DNA of 64,000 bases from Aggregicoccus sp. 17bor-14 (GCF_009659535.1 NZ_VJZZ01000018.1:57851-121850); one strand, 5' to 3'; shown: positions 1 to 9,311, counted from the first letter of the stretch. Notes: generated from the sequence alone by a model not told the origin. Numbers and translations: made by a program.

Positions 1-324
1 CGCCACCCGCTCCAGCGTCCCCGGCTCGCGCGCGAGCTCCACCGCGCACCAGTCCGCGAGCTGCGGCACCGCGAGCTGCGCCACGGGCGTGAAGAGGTCC
101 GGGAGCTCCAGGCTCTGAGAGAGCACGGCGCTCGCGTCCGAGAGCAGCCGCAGCGCGGCGAGCGCCTCCTGCAGCTCGGCCGCCGCGCGCTGCTCTCGCG
201 CCAGCAGCCGCCGCGCGCGCCGCAGCGCCCGCGCGTGGAGCAGCGTGCACGCGGCCGCCGGAGCGCCGACCAGGAGTGCGGCGCTCGAGAGCAGCAGGCG
301 GTGCGGGGACTTGAGGCCGGCCAT
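1..324 (-). CDS. GAF-domain sensor histidine kinase, N-terminal fragment (cut by window edge)
   Basis: An open frame runs from an ATG at 324 to base 1 without a stop, giving 108 residues. The N-terminus (MAGLKSPHRLLLSSAALL...) carries one hydrophobic segment at about residues 9-30. An Arg/Ala/Leu-rich helix follows, then the sequence LPDLFTPVAQLAVPQLADWC, which matches the opening of the GAF domains common in myxobacterial histidine kinases. The kinase core would lie outside the window, so 'kinase' is inferred from the family. Protein coding is seen directly; the exact role is unknown. Confidence 0.6.
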   Translation of the reverse strand, partial: MAGLKSPHRLLLSSAALLVGAPAAACTLLHARALRRARRLLAREQRAAAELQEALAALRLLSDASAVLSQSLELPDLFTPVAQLAVPQLADWCAVELAREPGTLERVA

Positions 325-552
325 CTGCCCTCGCTTCGTGGGCCCCGGAAGAGGTCCCGGTCCAGAGAGAGTGCAGACCTTGGACACCGCGCGCGCATTG
401 GTCTGGCGAGCAGGGTCGCGCAGGACAGCGATGGCTGCCTGGGCGGCAGGGGATCGCGGTGGGCGCTGCGCGGGACGTGAAGAGCCGCCTCTCGCGCAGA
501 GCTTCGACGCTCCATGCGAGGGCGGCTTCTGATTCACGGTGACGCGGGCGCG

Positions 553-1425
553 CTAGTAGCGCTTGAGCGGGTCGTCGTCCGGGGCGCGGAAGCCCGAGCG
601 GGTGCGGTCCGCGTCCTCCACGTCGCCCTCGGTGCGCACGTCCACCTGCTCGCGCCGCACCGTCTCCGCCACGCGCCGCTCCTCCTCCACCGCGTCCTTG
701 TGGACGACCACTTCGCCCTCGGAGACCACGCGCTTGCGCACGTCCACTTCCTCCTCGCGCAGCGGCACCACGATGGTCTCGTCCTTGAACGAGGCGCTCA
801 TCGCCGGGCGGCCCGGCTCCACGTTGCGCCGCTCCACGCGCACGCGCTCCTTGCGCACCGGGACGCTCACCTCCTGCTCCTCGCTCACCACCTCCTTCGT
901 GATGCGCACCTGGCCCGCCTCGCGCTCGCGCTTCACCACGTCCAGCTCCTCGCGCGCCACGGGCACTGCGATTTCGCGGTCGTTGTCGAGCCGCTGCGTG
1001 CCCTGGCCGCTGAAGCCCTCGCGCGCGTAGGCCGCGTCGCTGCGGCCCAGGCCGTCGTTCAGCGTGGCGCCCTCGGTGGGACCCAGCGCCCGCGCGCCGG
1101 TGCGCGTCGCGTCGTTGGTGAAGGACTCACCCGTCATCGACTGGCTCGCGTTCATCGACGCAGAGCTGCCCAGGCCGGCCGTGCCGGTGGTCGAGGCGTA
1201 CGAGGCATCGTCCGCGCTGCGCAGGCTGTCGCGTCCGTGCGAGAGGATGATCTCACCGTCGCGGATGTCCTGGATGTCGCCGAAGCGCGCGACGTAGTCC
1301 TTGGGGAAGAACAGCCCCTTCTCGATGTGGAAGGCGTCGTCGCCGACCGCGAACACCTTGCCCAGCTTCTCGCCGTCCGCGCTGCGCACCACCATGCCTT
1401 CTCGAATGCCAGAACGCTCGAACAT
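553..1425 (-). CDS. PRC-barrel / DUF2382 (YsnF/AvaK-type) domain protein
   Basis: A 290-residue cytosolic protein. Residues about 1-60 (MFERSGIREGMVVRSADGEK onward) form a PRC-barrel-like module. Residues about 140-270 are rich in alternating Glu/Arg/Val with the DUF2382 pattern (IAVPVAREELDVVKRERE; EEEVDVRKRVV; EEERRVAETVRREQVDV). This combination is typical of general-stress proteins related to Bacillus YsnF; the biochemical role is not established. The ATG at 1425 is chosen over an upstream extension because the PRC domain begins right there and AGGGGATGAG precedes it. It is monocistronic by position. Confidence 0.85.
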   Translation of the reverse strand: MFERSGIREGMVVRSADGEKLGKVFAVGDDAFHIEKGLFFPKDYVARFGDIQDIRDGEIILSHGRDSLRSADDASYASTTGTAGLGSSASMNASQSMTGESFTNDATRTGARALGPTEGATLNDGLGRSDAAYAREGFSGQGTQRLDNDREIAVPVAREELDVVKREREAGQVRITKEVVSEEQEVSVPVRKERVRVERRNVEPGRPAMSASFKDETIVVPLREEEVDVRKRVVSEGEVVVHKDAVEEERRVAETVRREQVDVRTEGDVEDADRTRSGFRAPDDDPLKRY

Positions 1426-1657
1426 GATCTCATCCCCTTTGGTCGTGTGAACCTTCGCCCGGGCCGGGAAGCGAGCGAGGAGGCCCACCCGCACCGCGCG
1501 GAGGCACCTCCTCGGCTCATTTCTCGTCCTCAGGGACAAAAGCTGGACACGCGCTGCGGGGTCGGCTCGCTCGCGCAAGTGTTCCCACCTGCCAGCCCGG
1601 AGCGGGCCAGCCGCGGCGGGGGCACGGTGGGAACGTCAGCAGGGCAGCCGGGCACCC

Positions 1658-3178
1658 TCACGCAGGCCCTCTTCCAGAAGGAGACGGAGGACGGGGGCGC
1701 AGGGCTTCGGGCGGAACTCTTTGACGGCGGCGCACGCGGTGGACGAGCAGGGCGATGACCGCGAGCATGAGCGGCGGGAAGAGCCAGCGTCCGTGGTCCT
1801 GCGCGTAGCCGGCGGCGCGGATGGCCGCCTGTAGCCGCGGCGAGGCGAAGAGCAGGCGGGGGGCGCTCACCTGGGGCAGGTAGAGCGCGGCGCCCAGGTC
1901 GCGCGCGAGCACCACCTCCGCCTGCCCGCGCACCTCGCTGCGGCTGGGCAGTGGGCGGAAGAAGTCCGGCGCGGAAGCGGCCGTGAGCCCGCGCAGGTCC
2001 ACGAACGCGCTGCGGCCTCCCGTCACCCGCGCGAGCAGCGCCTCCGCGCTTCCCTCCCCTGCCGGCGCGAGCGCGCGCTCGGCAAAGGGAGGCACCGCGC
2101 GACCCTCCACCTCCAGCCCCCGCCCCTCGCCCACGAAGAGCCCCACCGTGTAGAGCTGCCCGGGCGCCGCGCGCTGCAGCAGCGCGCCGAAGGTGGGCGC
2201 GCCGTGCGCCTGCGCCGCCGGCAGCGCCTGCGCCTGGTGCGTCCACAGGAGCACCCGCCCTCCCGGAGCGAGCGCGCGCAGGGCGAGCGCGTGCCGGGCC
2301 GCGAGCGCATCGCGCGCGGCGAGGTAGGTGGTCCACTCGCGCCGCTCCCCCGAGGCGAGGTCGCGCGAGCACAGCTCCACCCGCGCGCGCAGCGCCTCCG
2401 GCACCCGCGCGAGCGCGGCGGCATGCAGCGCGGGCCGGGCGGCGCGCAGCGAGGGCTGCGCGGCGGCGATCCACCGCTCCACGCCTGCAATCGCCTCCAG
2501 CGCCTCGCGCTCGCTCGCCGCCGTGTCCGGAAAGCCCTTCGCGCGGCAGGCCACCAGGTCCTCCAGCGCCACGCGCCAGCGCACCGCCTCCGGAGGCCGC
2601 GGCGCGTAGCGCGCGAGCGCGGCGAAGAGGGCGTCGAACACCGGCCACCCCGCCAGGTACGCGCGCGCCACGCCCGGCTGTACGTCGAAGCTGGTGAGGT
2701 AGAGCGGGTGCGCCGTGCCCTGCGTCCCCTGCACGTACGCGAGCAGCGCGCGCATGCCCGGCGTCTGGTACGGCGCGAACCACGCGAGGTCCTGCGCGCG
2801 CGCGAGCCGCGCCTCCGCGCTGCCGCCCGGGTCGTAGAGCAGCTCCATCGCGAGCCACGCGTCCAGCGGGCTGCCCTCCAGCGCGAGCAGGTCGAAGCCC
2901 AGCGCCTCGTGCAGGTAGCGCACCAGCGGCAGCCGCGCGCGCGCCCCCTCCTCGCTCACCCGCAGCGGGTCCGCGAGCTGCACCAGCGTCCGCGCGCCCA
3001 CCGCCTCGCGCAGGAAGGCGTAGTGCGCCTCCACATAGGGCTCGGTGAAGGGCAGCGGGTGCACCGCGGGCTGCGCGTGGGCGGCGGCGCCCAGCAGGAG
3101 CAGTGAGACGAGCACGGACCTCGTCGCGGCCGTGCGCAGCGCTCCGCGTCCTCGGGCGACCTTGCCGTCCACGGCCAT
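1658..3178 (-). CDS. erythromycin-esterase-like secreted/membrane protein
   Basis: A 506-residue protein with a signal peptide (RSVLVSLLLLGAAAHA at about residues 21-36). The body resembles the erythromycin esterase (EreA/ChaN-like) superfamily: LPLVRYLHEALGFDLLALEG near residues 85-105, then a long helical region, and a hydrophobic C-terminal segment (LFPPLMLAVIALLVH) close to the end. EreA-type enzymes open macrolide lactones, but most environmental members have unknown substrates. Here the catalytic His/Glu set is not obvious, so esterase activity is not claimed. A REP-like repeat fills the gap to the upstream kinase gene. Confidence 0.6.
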   Translation of the reverse strand: MAVDGKVARGRGALRTAATRSVLVSLLLLGAAAHAQPAVHPLPFTEPYVEAHYAFLREAVGARTLVQLADPLRVSEEGARARLPLVRYLHEALGFDLLALEGSPLDAWLAMELLYDPGGSAEARLARAQDLAWFAPYQTPGMRALLAYVQGTQGTAHPLYLTSFDVQPGVARAYLAGWPVFDALFAALARYAPRPPEAVRWRVALEDLVACRAKGFPDTAASEREALEAIAGVERWIAAAQPSLRAARPALHAAALARVPEALRARVELCSRDLASGERREWTTYLAARDALAARHALALRALAPGGRVLLWTHQAQALPAAQAHGAPTFGALLQRAAPGQLYTVGLFVGEGRGLEVEGRAVPPFAERALAPAGEGSAEALLARVTGGRSAFVDLRGLTAASAPDFFRPLPSRSEVRGQAEVVLARDLGAALYLPQVSAPRLLFASPRLQAAIRAAGYAQDHGRWLFPPLMLAVIALLVHRVRRRQRVPPEALRPRPPSPSGRGPA

Positions 3179-3179
3179 T

Positions 3180-3214
3180 CCCTCACCCTGACCCTCTCCC
3201 AGAGGAAGAGGGGA
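3180..3214. repeat. REP-like dispersed repeat, copy A
   Basis: The sequence CCCTCACCCTGACCCTCTCC is followed by CAGAGGAAGAGGGGA, forming a CCTCTCCC/GAAGAGGGG-type stem. It is nearly identical to the copy at 28995-29029 and to the reconstructed target of the insertion sequence at 58846. It occupies almost all of the 37-base gap between two minus-strand genes. Confidence 0.7.
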
Positions 3215-3215
3215 C

Positions 3216-4790
3216 TTAGCCCGCCGGCGGCGTGCGCCCGGCCGCCTCGCGCGGCAGCCGCACGGTGAAGGTGGTGCCCGCCTCCTGCGTGCTCGCCACG
3301 TCCACCTGGCCGCCGTGGGCGAGCACGAGCTCGCGCACGATGTAGAGCCCCAGCCCGATGCTGCGGTCGCTGAAGCCCACGTGGCCGCCGCCGCGCTGCA
3401 GCGGCTCGAAGAGGCGCGGCAGCAGCTCGGGCGAGATGGGCTCGCCCGCGTTCTGCACGCGCAGCCACATGCCCTCCGCCTCGCCGCGGCTCTCCACGCG
3501 CACGGGTGTGTCCGCGGGGCTGTACTTGAGCGCGTTGGTCACCAGGTTGGTGAGCACCTGCGCCACGCGGTCCGCATCCCAGCGCCCGTGGCCGCTGCCG
3601 CTGTGCACGAGCTCCAGGGTGCGCTCGGGGAAGGCGGCGCGCGCCTCCTCCACCACCTGCTCGGCGAGCTCGTGCAGGTCCAGCGCCTCGGGGCGGATGG
3701 GGATGCCACCGCCCATGCGCGCCTGGGTGTAGTCCAGCAGGTCGCGGATCATCCGGCTCGCGCGGTCCGCGCTGGACACGATGCGCGCCGCGCTGCGCGC
3801 CACCCATGGGTCGATGCTCTCGCGCCGCAGCATGAGGGAGGCCGAGGTGAGGATGGCGGCGAGCGGGTTTCTCAGGTCGTGGCTCACGATGCCCACCACC
3901 TGCTGCTCGAACTCCACGCGCGCCTGCGCCTCCTCCAGCAGCCGCTGCCGCTCGCGCTCCGCGCTCACCCGTGCCGAGTCGTCGCGGATGGCGCCCACCA
4001 CCCGCACGGCCTTGCCATCCGCGTCGCGCACGATGAGCCCGTGGTCGATGACGTGGGCCCAGCTGCCGTCCGCGCGGCGGAAGCGGTACGCGTGCTCCCA
4101 GCGCTGCCGGGCGGGCGCTGCGAGGGCCACCTGCGAGTCCGCCAGCACCAGCGGGAGGTCCTCCGGGTGCACGCGCGAGCCCCACCACTCCGCGTCCGTG
4201 CCGTTCGCGGGGACCGGGTATCCGAACACGCGCTCGAGCGCGCCGGCCCACTGGGTGCGGTTCAGCTGCGGGTCGAAGTCCCAGATGGCATCGCTGGTGG
4301 CGAGGCTCGCCAGCTGGTAGCGCTCCTCGCTCTCGCGCAGCGCCTGCTCGGCGCTGCGGCGCTGGCGCGCCCCTTCCGCCTCGCGCAGGGCGCGCTCGAT
4401 GCTGGGCACCAGGCGCTCCAGGTTGTCCTTGAGCACGTATTCCGTGGCGCCGCGCTTGAGCAGCTCGATGGCCCGCTCCTCGCCCAGCGCACCCGAGACG
4501 AAGAGGAAGGGCACGTCCGGCAGGCGCTCGCGCGCAAGCGAGAGTGCCTCGGTGCCGTCGAAGCCGGGCACGTTGTAGTCCGAGAGCACCAGGTCGTAGC
4601 CGCCCTGCACCAGCGCCTCGAGGAAGCCCGCGCGCCCGTCCACGCGGTGCACCTGCGCCGCGCGCCCCGCCGCCTCGAGCGCACCCACCATCAGCTGCGC
4701 GTCCAGGGGGCTGTCCTCGAGCAGCAGTACCCGCAGCGGCGCCGCGGCCGGCTCGAGCGCGGGCGGTGGGGTGGCGAGCAGCGCGGTCAT
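3216..4790 (-). CDS. hybrid REC-PAS sensor histidine kinase
   Basis: 524 residues. An N-terminal receiver domain spans about 20-135 (LRVLLLEDSPLDAQL; LVLSDYNVPGFDG with the phospho-Asp; ATEYVLKD with the conserved Lys). A short helix and a PAS domain with PAC tail follow (about 155-280), then HisKA with His304 in VGIVSHDLRNPLAAI, and HATPase_c with N-box NLVTNALKYSP and G-box IGLGLYIVRELVLAHGG. No membrane segment is seen, so it is cytosolic. Its ATG overlaps the TGA of the single-domain regulator upstream (4787-4790), so the genes are translationally coupled. It probably takes part in a phosphorelay with the other two products. Confidence 0.9.
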   Translation of the reverse strand: MTALLATPPPALEPAAAPLRVLLLEDSPLDAQLMVGALEAAGRAAQVHRVDGRAGFLEALVQGGYDLVLSDYNVPGFDGTEALSLARERLPDVPFLFVSGALGEERAIELLKRGATEYVLKDNLERLVPSIERALREAEGARQRRSAEQALRESEERYQLASLATSDAIWDFDPQLNRTQWAGALERVFGYPVPANGTDAEWWGSRVHPEDLPLVLADSQVALAAPARQRWEHAYRFRRADGSWAHVIDHGLIVRDADGKAVRVVGAIRDDSARVSAERERQRLLEEAQARVEFEQQVVGIVSHDLRNPLAAILTSASLMLRRESIDPWVARSAARIVSSADRASRMIRDLLDYTQARMGGGIPIRPEALDLHELAEQVVEEARAAFPERTLELVHSGSGHGRWDADRVAQVLTNLVTNALKYSPADTPVRVESRGEAEGMWLRVQNAGEPISPELLPRLFEPLQRGGGHVGFSDRSIGLGLYIVRELVLAHGGQVDVASTQEAGTTFTVRLPREAAGRTPPAG

Positions 4791-5248
4791 CGTACGCCAC
4801 CCCGGGGCAGCGAGCCGGGAGGCGGCTGGTTCACCACGGCCCAGAACAGCCCCAGCTCCTTGAGCGCGGCGACGAAGTCCCCGAAGGCCACCGGCTTCAC
4901 CACGTAGGCATTCACCCCGAGGCCGTAGCTGCGCGCGAGGTCCTGCTCCTCGCGGCTCGAGGTGAGCATCACCACCGGCACCGTCTTGAGCCCGGGGTGG
5001 CGCTTGATGTGCGCGAGCACCTCGAGGCCGTCCACCTTGGGCAGCTTCAGGTCCAGGAGCACCACGGCGGGGTTGCCCTCGGGGCGCTCGGCGTGGGTGC
5101 CCTCGCGCTGCAGGTAGTCCAGCGCCTGCTGCCCGTCGCGCACCACGTCCACCTCGTTGGCGAGGTTCGTCTCCTCGAGCGCGGCGAGCGTGAGGGCCAC
5201 GTCGTTGGCGCTGTCTTCGACGAGGAGGATTCGCTTGAGGTCGTTCAC
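4787..5248 (-). CDS. Rcp1-type single-domain response regulator
   Basis: 153 residues, almost entirely a receiver domain: KRILLVEDSANDVALTLAAL, phospho-acceptor in AVVLLDLKLPKVDG, Thr/Ser in VVMLTSSRE, and Lys in AYVVKPV. The 'ANDVALTLAALEE' helix and the C-terminal FWAVVNQPPP tail are characteristic of Rcp1-like regulators that pair with phytochrome-type kinases. The start is a GTG that overlaps the stop of the 978-residue kinase by four bases (5245-5248); its own stop overlaps the next kinase. No output domain is present, so it probably acts as a phosphate shuttle. Confidence 0.9.
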   Translation of the reverse strand: MNDLKRILLVEDSANDVALTLAALEETNLANEVDVVRDGQQALDYLQREGTHAERPEGNPAVVLLDLKLPKVDGLEVLAHIKRHPGLKTVPVVMLTSSREEQDLARSYGLGVNAYVVKPVAFGDFVAALKELGLFWAVVNQPPPGSLPRGGVR

Positions 5249-8181
5249 GGGTGGGTTCCTCGGGAGGCGCCGGGCGCGGGGGTGTGGGGGAGGGTGAAGT
5301 GGAAGGTGGCGCCCTGGTCCGGGGCGCCCTCGGCCCAGGCGCGCCCGCCGTGGCGGCTGACCACGCGCTTCACGTTCGCGAGCCCGATGCCGGTGCCCTC
5401 GAACTGGTCGGCGGTGTGCAGGCGCTGGAAGACGCCGAAGAGCTTGTCCACGTACTGCATCTCGAAGCCCACGCCGTTGTCCTTCACCCAGACGTGGGTC
5501 TCGAGATTTCCGGCGCCCAGCGGCTCGGCGCCCACCTCGATGACGGCGCGCTCGCGGGGGCGCGTGTACTTGAGCGCGTTGGCGAGCAGGTTGCGCAGCA
5601 CCTGGCGCAGCATGGCGGGGTCCGCGTGCACCTCGGGCAGCGCGCCCACGCGCCACTCCACCTGGCGGCCGCGCGCATCCGGAGCGAGCTCGCGCACGAC
5701 CTCGTCCACCAGCGCGCGCAGCTCCACGCGGGCCGGGCGCAAGGCCGCGCGCCCCATGCGGCTGAAGGCGAGCAGGTCGTCCACCAGGGTGCCGCCCTGC
5801 TGGGCCGCGTCGAAGATGGTCTTGAGGTAGCCGCGGCTGGTCTCGTCCAGCTGCGACCCGGCGCGCTTCTGCAGCAGCTGGGCGAAGCCGGTCACGTGGC
5901 GAAGGGGCGCGCGCAGGTCGTGGCTGACGGAGTAGCTGAAGCTCTCCAGCTCGCGGTTCACCTCCTGCAGCTGGTGGGTGCGCTCGGCCACGCGCTGCTC
6001 GAGCCCCGCGTTGAGCCGACGCACCTCCGCCTGGGCGGCCTCCAGCTCGCGCAGGGTGCGCACCTGCTCCTCGATGTCCGTGCTGGTGCCGAGCCAGCGG
6101 GTGATGTGGCCCTCGGCGTCGCGCGCGGGCAGCGCGCGCCCGAGCAGCCAGCGCCACTGGCCGTCCGAGCGCAGGCGGCGGTACTCCACCTCGAAGGGCT
6201 CGCCCGTCTCCACGCTGCGCCGCCAGCGCTCGAGCGCGCGGGGCCGGTCCTCCGGGTGCATGCTCTGCTGCCAGGTGGCGGTGTCCGCGCGGTCGGGCGG
6301 GGCGCCCGTGTACTCGCGGAAGCGCTGGTTGAAGTAGTCGTGCTCGCCCCCGGCGTCTGCGCTCCAGGCGAGCTGGGGCATGGCCTCGGCGAGGACGCGG
6401 AAGCGCCCCTCGCTCTGCTGCAGCGCGGCGGCGAGCGCCTCCACGCGCTCGCGCGCCTGCACCTGGGCGGTCACGTCCATGCTGTAGGAGACCACGCCGT
6501 CGATGCGCCCCGCGGCGTCGCGCAGCGGCTGGTAGCTGATGTCGAAGATGCCCTCCTCGAGCGCGCCCTCCTCCGTGCGCCGCCAGCGCGCGCGCATCTC
6601 GCGCGCCTCCACTGTCTCGCCGGTGCGGTACACGCGCTCCAGCAGCTCGTAGAAGCCCTGCCCCTCGAGCTCGGGGAGCAGCTCGCGGATGGGCACGCCG
6701 GACGGCAGCGCGCGCCCGCGCAGGCGCTCGGCGGCGGGGTTGGACATCTCGTGCAGGAGGGTGGGCCCGCGCAGCACGGTGGCCGAGACGGGCATCTGCA
6801 TCAGCAGGGACTGGAGGTTCTGCCGCTCGGCGCTCACCGCCTGCAGCAGGCGCGCGTTCTCGGCGGCCGCCTGGGCGCGCTCCTCGTCGATGCGCTTGCG
6901 CCTGCTGATGTCCAGCACGGTGCCGGTGAAGCGCGCGAGCGTGCCGCCCTCGAAGCGGGCGCGCCCCGTGGCGCGCACCCAGCGCAGCTGGCCGTCCTGC
7001 AGCCCCACGGTGCGGTACTCCACGTCGAAGTGGCCGGGGCCGCCGGGCCGCAGCGCCTCCTGGATGGCCGCGTGGGTGGCCGCGCGGTCCTCGGGGTGCA
7101 GGCCGGAGAGGAAGACGTCGTAGTCCACGTGCGCGTCCGGCGGCAGGCCGAACAGCTGCTTGCAGCGCGCGTCCCAGCGCAGCTCGTGCAGCGTGTCCAT
7201 GTCCATGTCCCAGGTGCCCAGGGCGGTGGACTCGAGCGCGAGCTGCAGCCGCTCCTCGCTCGCGCGCAGCGCCTGCGCCTGCTGGCGCAGGTCCTCGGCG
7301 AGCGACTCGGTCTGGCGGCGCGCGCGCACCTGGTCGGTCACGTCCACGGCGAAGGCGATGAGCCCCTCCACCTCGCCCGAGGGGCCGCGCATCGCCTGGT
7401 AGATGAAGTTGAAGTACACCTGCTCGGGCGGCGCGCCCGGGCCGCCGCGCGCCAGCTGCACGGGGAAGTCGCTCGCGCGGAAGGGCTCGCCGGTGCGCAG
7501 CACGCCCTCGAGCGCCTGCAGCACGGCGCGCTGCCCCGCGAGCTCGGGCAGGGCCTGCAGCAGGGGGCGGCCCACCAGCCCCGTGCGCCCCACCACCTGC
7601 TCGTAGACGGGGTTGGCGAACTCGAAGACGAGCTCGGGCCCGCGCAGGATGGCGATGGCGGCGGGCGCCTGCAGCAGCAGGTTGCCGAGCAGCGCGCGGT
7701 GGCGGCTCTCCGTCGCCTCGCGCTCGCTCGCGCGCAGCGCCTCGCGAGCCACGTGGAGCTCGAGGAAGACGGAGACCTTGGCCTGCAGCACCGCGGGCAC
7801 CAGCGGCTTGCGCAGGAAGTCCACCGCGCCGTGCGCGTAGCCGCGCAGGAGCTCCTCCTCGCCCACGTCCCCCGCGGTGAGCAGCAGCACGGGGGTGCGC
7901 TGGTTCAGGCCCTGCTCGCGCAGGCGCACCGTGACCTCCAGGCCGCTCAGGTCCGGCAGCCGCAGGTCCAGCAGGATGGCGGCGAAGTCCTCCTCGGCCG
8001 CGCGCTGCAGGGCCTCGCGGCCGGTGGCGGCGCGCACCGTGCGCGCGCCCAGCGGCTCGAGCAGCGCCTCGAGCGCGAGCAGGTTCGCGGGGCGGTCGTC
8101 CACCAGCAGCACGCTGGCGCGCGAGGGGCGAGCGCCCGGACGGGCCGGGGCGGTGGACTGGGACGCTGCGTGGGAGGACAC
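5245..8181 (-). CDS. large REC-multiPAS phytochrome-type histidine kinase
   Basis: 978 residues. A receiver domain (about 22-140; SVLLVDDRPANLLALEALLE, ILLDLRLPDLSG, FLRKPLVP) is followed by four PAS/PAC units (about 165-290, 315-430, 450-590 and 600-720), a coiled coil, HisKA with His754 in FSYSVSHDLRAPLRHVTGF, and a Cph1-like HATPase (FGVFQRLHTADQFEGTGIGL). No chromophore-binding GAF is seen, so the stimulus is unknown. The start is a GTG at 8181 with AGGAG immediately upstream. It is first in a coupled operon with the Rcp1-like regulator and a second kinase, a usual arrangement for phytochrome-type kinases. Confidence 0.9.
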   Translation of the reverse strand: MSSHAASQSTAPARPGARPSRASVLLVDDRPANLLALEALLEPLGARTVRAATGREALQRAAEEDFAAILLDLRLPDLSGLEVTVRLREQGLNQRTPVLLLTAGDVGEEELLRGYAHGAVDFLRKPLVPAVLQAKVSVFLELHVAREALRASEREATESRHRALLGNLLLQAPAAIAILRGPELVFEFANPVYEQVVGRTGLVGRPLLQALPELAGQRAVLQALEGVLRTGEPFRASDFPVQLARGGPGAPPEQVYFNFIYQAMRGPSGEVEGLIAFAVDVTDQVRARRQTESLAEDLRQQAQALRASEERLQLALESTALGTWDMDMDTLHELRWDARCKQLFGLPPDAHVDYDVFLSGLHPEDRAATHAAIQEALRPGGPGHFDVEYRTVGLQDGQLRWVRATGRARFEGGTLARFTGTVLDISRRKRIDEERAQAAAENARLLQAVSAERQNLQSLLMQMPVSATVLRGPTLLHEMSNPAAERLRGRALPSGVPIRELLPELEGQGFYELLERVYRTGETVEAREMRARWRRTEEGALEEGIFDISYQPLRDAAGRIDGVVSYSMDVTAQVQARERVEALAAALQQSEGRFRVLAEAMPQLAWSADAGGEHDYFNQRFREYTGAPPDRADTATWQQSMHPEDRPRALERWRRSVETGEPFEVEYRRLRSDGQWRWLLGRALPARDAEGHITRWLGTSTDIEEQVRTLRELEAAQAEVRRLNAGLEQRVAERTHQLQEVNRELESFSYSVSHDLRAPLRHVTGFAQLLQKRAGSQLDETSRGYLKTIFDAAQQGGTLVDDLLAFSRMGRAALRPARVELRALVDEVVRELAPDARGRQVEWRVGALPEVHADPAMLRQVLRNLLANALKYTRPRERAVIEVGAEPLGAGNLETHVWVKDNGVGFEMQYVDKLFGVFQRLHTADQFEGTGIGLANVKRVVSRHGGRAWAEGAPDQGATFHFTLPHTPAPGASRGTHP

Positions 8182-8335
8182 GCTCCTGTCTTAGACCGCC
8201 GGGGGCATCGCGCCCGCAGAGACCCGTCCGACGGGGGTGACCGCCTGCCGGGAAGAAAACAGTGCGGGCAGGCAGCCCGCATCCGGGTGCCTGCAAACTT
8301 CACCCGCAGTGAGGGAGCGGGGGCCCGCGCAGCGA

Positions 8336-9298
8336 TCAGGCGCTGAAGTCCACGCGCTGCAGCTCGGGGTCCTCGCGCGCGGCGAGGTACACACTCCAGG
8401 CGGCGGCGAGGTCCGTGAAGGGCAGCCCCACGCTGCTGAAGACGGTGAGCTCGTCCGGGCGGGTGCGGCCCTGCTTCAGGCCGGCGAGCACCTCGCCGAG
8501 CTCCGCGTGGATACTTTCCTCGCCCAGCCCCACGTTGCCCACCGCGCCCATGGAGAGCGCGAGGCCGCGGTGGTCCACGACGACGCGCGCGCGCTCGAGC
8601 AGCGCGCGGCTGAGCTCCACCTTGCCGGGCTCGTCCGCGCCGAGGCTCGTCACGTGCGCGCCGGGCGGCAGCATGTGCGGCTCGAGGAAGGCCTGCCGGC
8701 TCCAGGTGGCGCACACGACGATGTCCGCGTCCGCCACCGCCTCCGCCACGCTGTCCGCCTGGCGCACCGGCAGCTGCAGCTGCTGGTACATGCGCTGGGC
8801 GAAGGCGAAGGCGCGCGGCATGTCCGTGTCGTAGACGCTCGCGCGCTCCAGCGTGCGCACCAGGCGCAGCGTCTTCAGCCCGATGGCCGCCTGCGCGCCC
8901 GCGCCGATGAAGGCCACGCGCCGGGCGTCGGGCCGCGCGAGCACGTCTGCCGCGAGCGCCGCGGTGGCGGCGGTGCGCACCGCCGTGAGGTGGCCCGAGT
9001 CCATCACCGCGAGCAGCTCGCCGCTGCCCAGGTCGTGCAGCTGCAGCGTGCCCTGGATGGCGGGCTGCTGCGCGGGGAACTTCGCGTGCACCTTCACCGA
9101 GTACGCCGGCACTCCGGGCAGGCAGCCGGGGAAGAGGACCGTCGCACTGCCCCCGGCGTGCACCGGGGTGCCCGCGCGCTGCGGCACCACGCTGCGCCCC
9201 AGCGCGTCCGCGCGGAAGGCCTCGCGCAGGTCGTTGAGCATCAGGAGCCCATCGAGGTAGCGGGCCACGTCGGAGCGGCGGAGGAGGAGCGTGCTCAT
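8336..9298 (-). CDS. ornithine cyclodeaminase / mu-crystallin family oxidoreductase
   Basis: 320 residues, the normal family length. The sequence has the substrate-side Lys/Arg region (YSVKVHAKFP; TAVRTAATAAL), a Rossmann motif VAFIGAGAQAAIGLKTL for NAD(P), ADIVVCATWS, and the catalytic Asp region VTSLGADEPGKVEL. Family members include ornithine cyclodeaminase, alanine dehydrogenase and imine/ketimine reductases; which reaction applies here cannot be told. It starts 13 bases after the stop of the M20 dipeptidase gene, suggesting an operon, perhaps processing an amino acid released by that dipeptidase (inference). Confidence 0.85.
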   Translation of the reverse strand: MSTLLLRRSDVARYLDGLLMLNDLREAFRADALGRSVVPQRAGTPVHAGGSATVLFPGCLPGVPAYSVKVHAKFPAQQPAIQGTLQLHDLGSGELLAVMDSGHLTAVRTAATAALAADVLARPDARRVAFIGAGAQAAIGLKTLRLVRTLERASVYDTDMPRAFAFAQRMYQQLQLPVRQADSVAEAVADADIVVCATWSRQAFLEPHMLPPGAHVTSLGADEPGKVELSRALLERARVVVDHRGLALSMGAVGNVGLGEESIHAELGEVLAGLKQGRTRPDELTVFSSVGLPFTDLAAAWSVYLAAREDPELQRVDFSA

Positions 9299-9311
9299 GG
9301 AGGAAGGGTGC

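Noticed and set aside
1560..1600. ECF-type promoter (GGAAC then GTC) for the DUF2382 gene
   Set aside because: GGAAC is present on the minus strand but the -10 GTC is not at the right spacing.
4787..8296. Single 1,169-residue minus-strand frame ending in a receiver domain
   Set aside because: Only the last 153 residues are a real protein (Rcp1-like regulator from GTG 5248); the rest is out of frame with the true kinase gene and low complexity.
5251..8346. 1,031-codon plus-strand open frame opposite the large kinase gene
   Set aside because: Antisense shadow: with very high third-position GC, stops are rare in the opposite frame. The translation is Arg/Ala/Leu/His-rich without domains, while the minus strand encodes a clear kinase.
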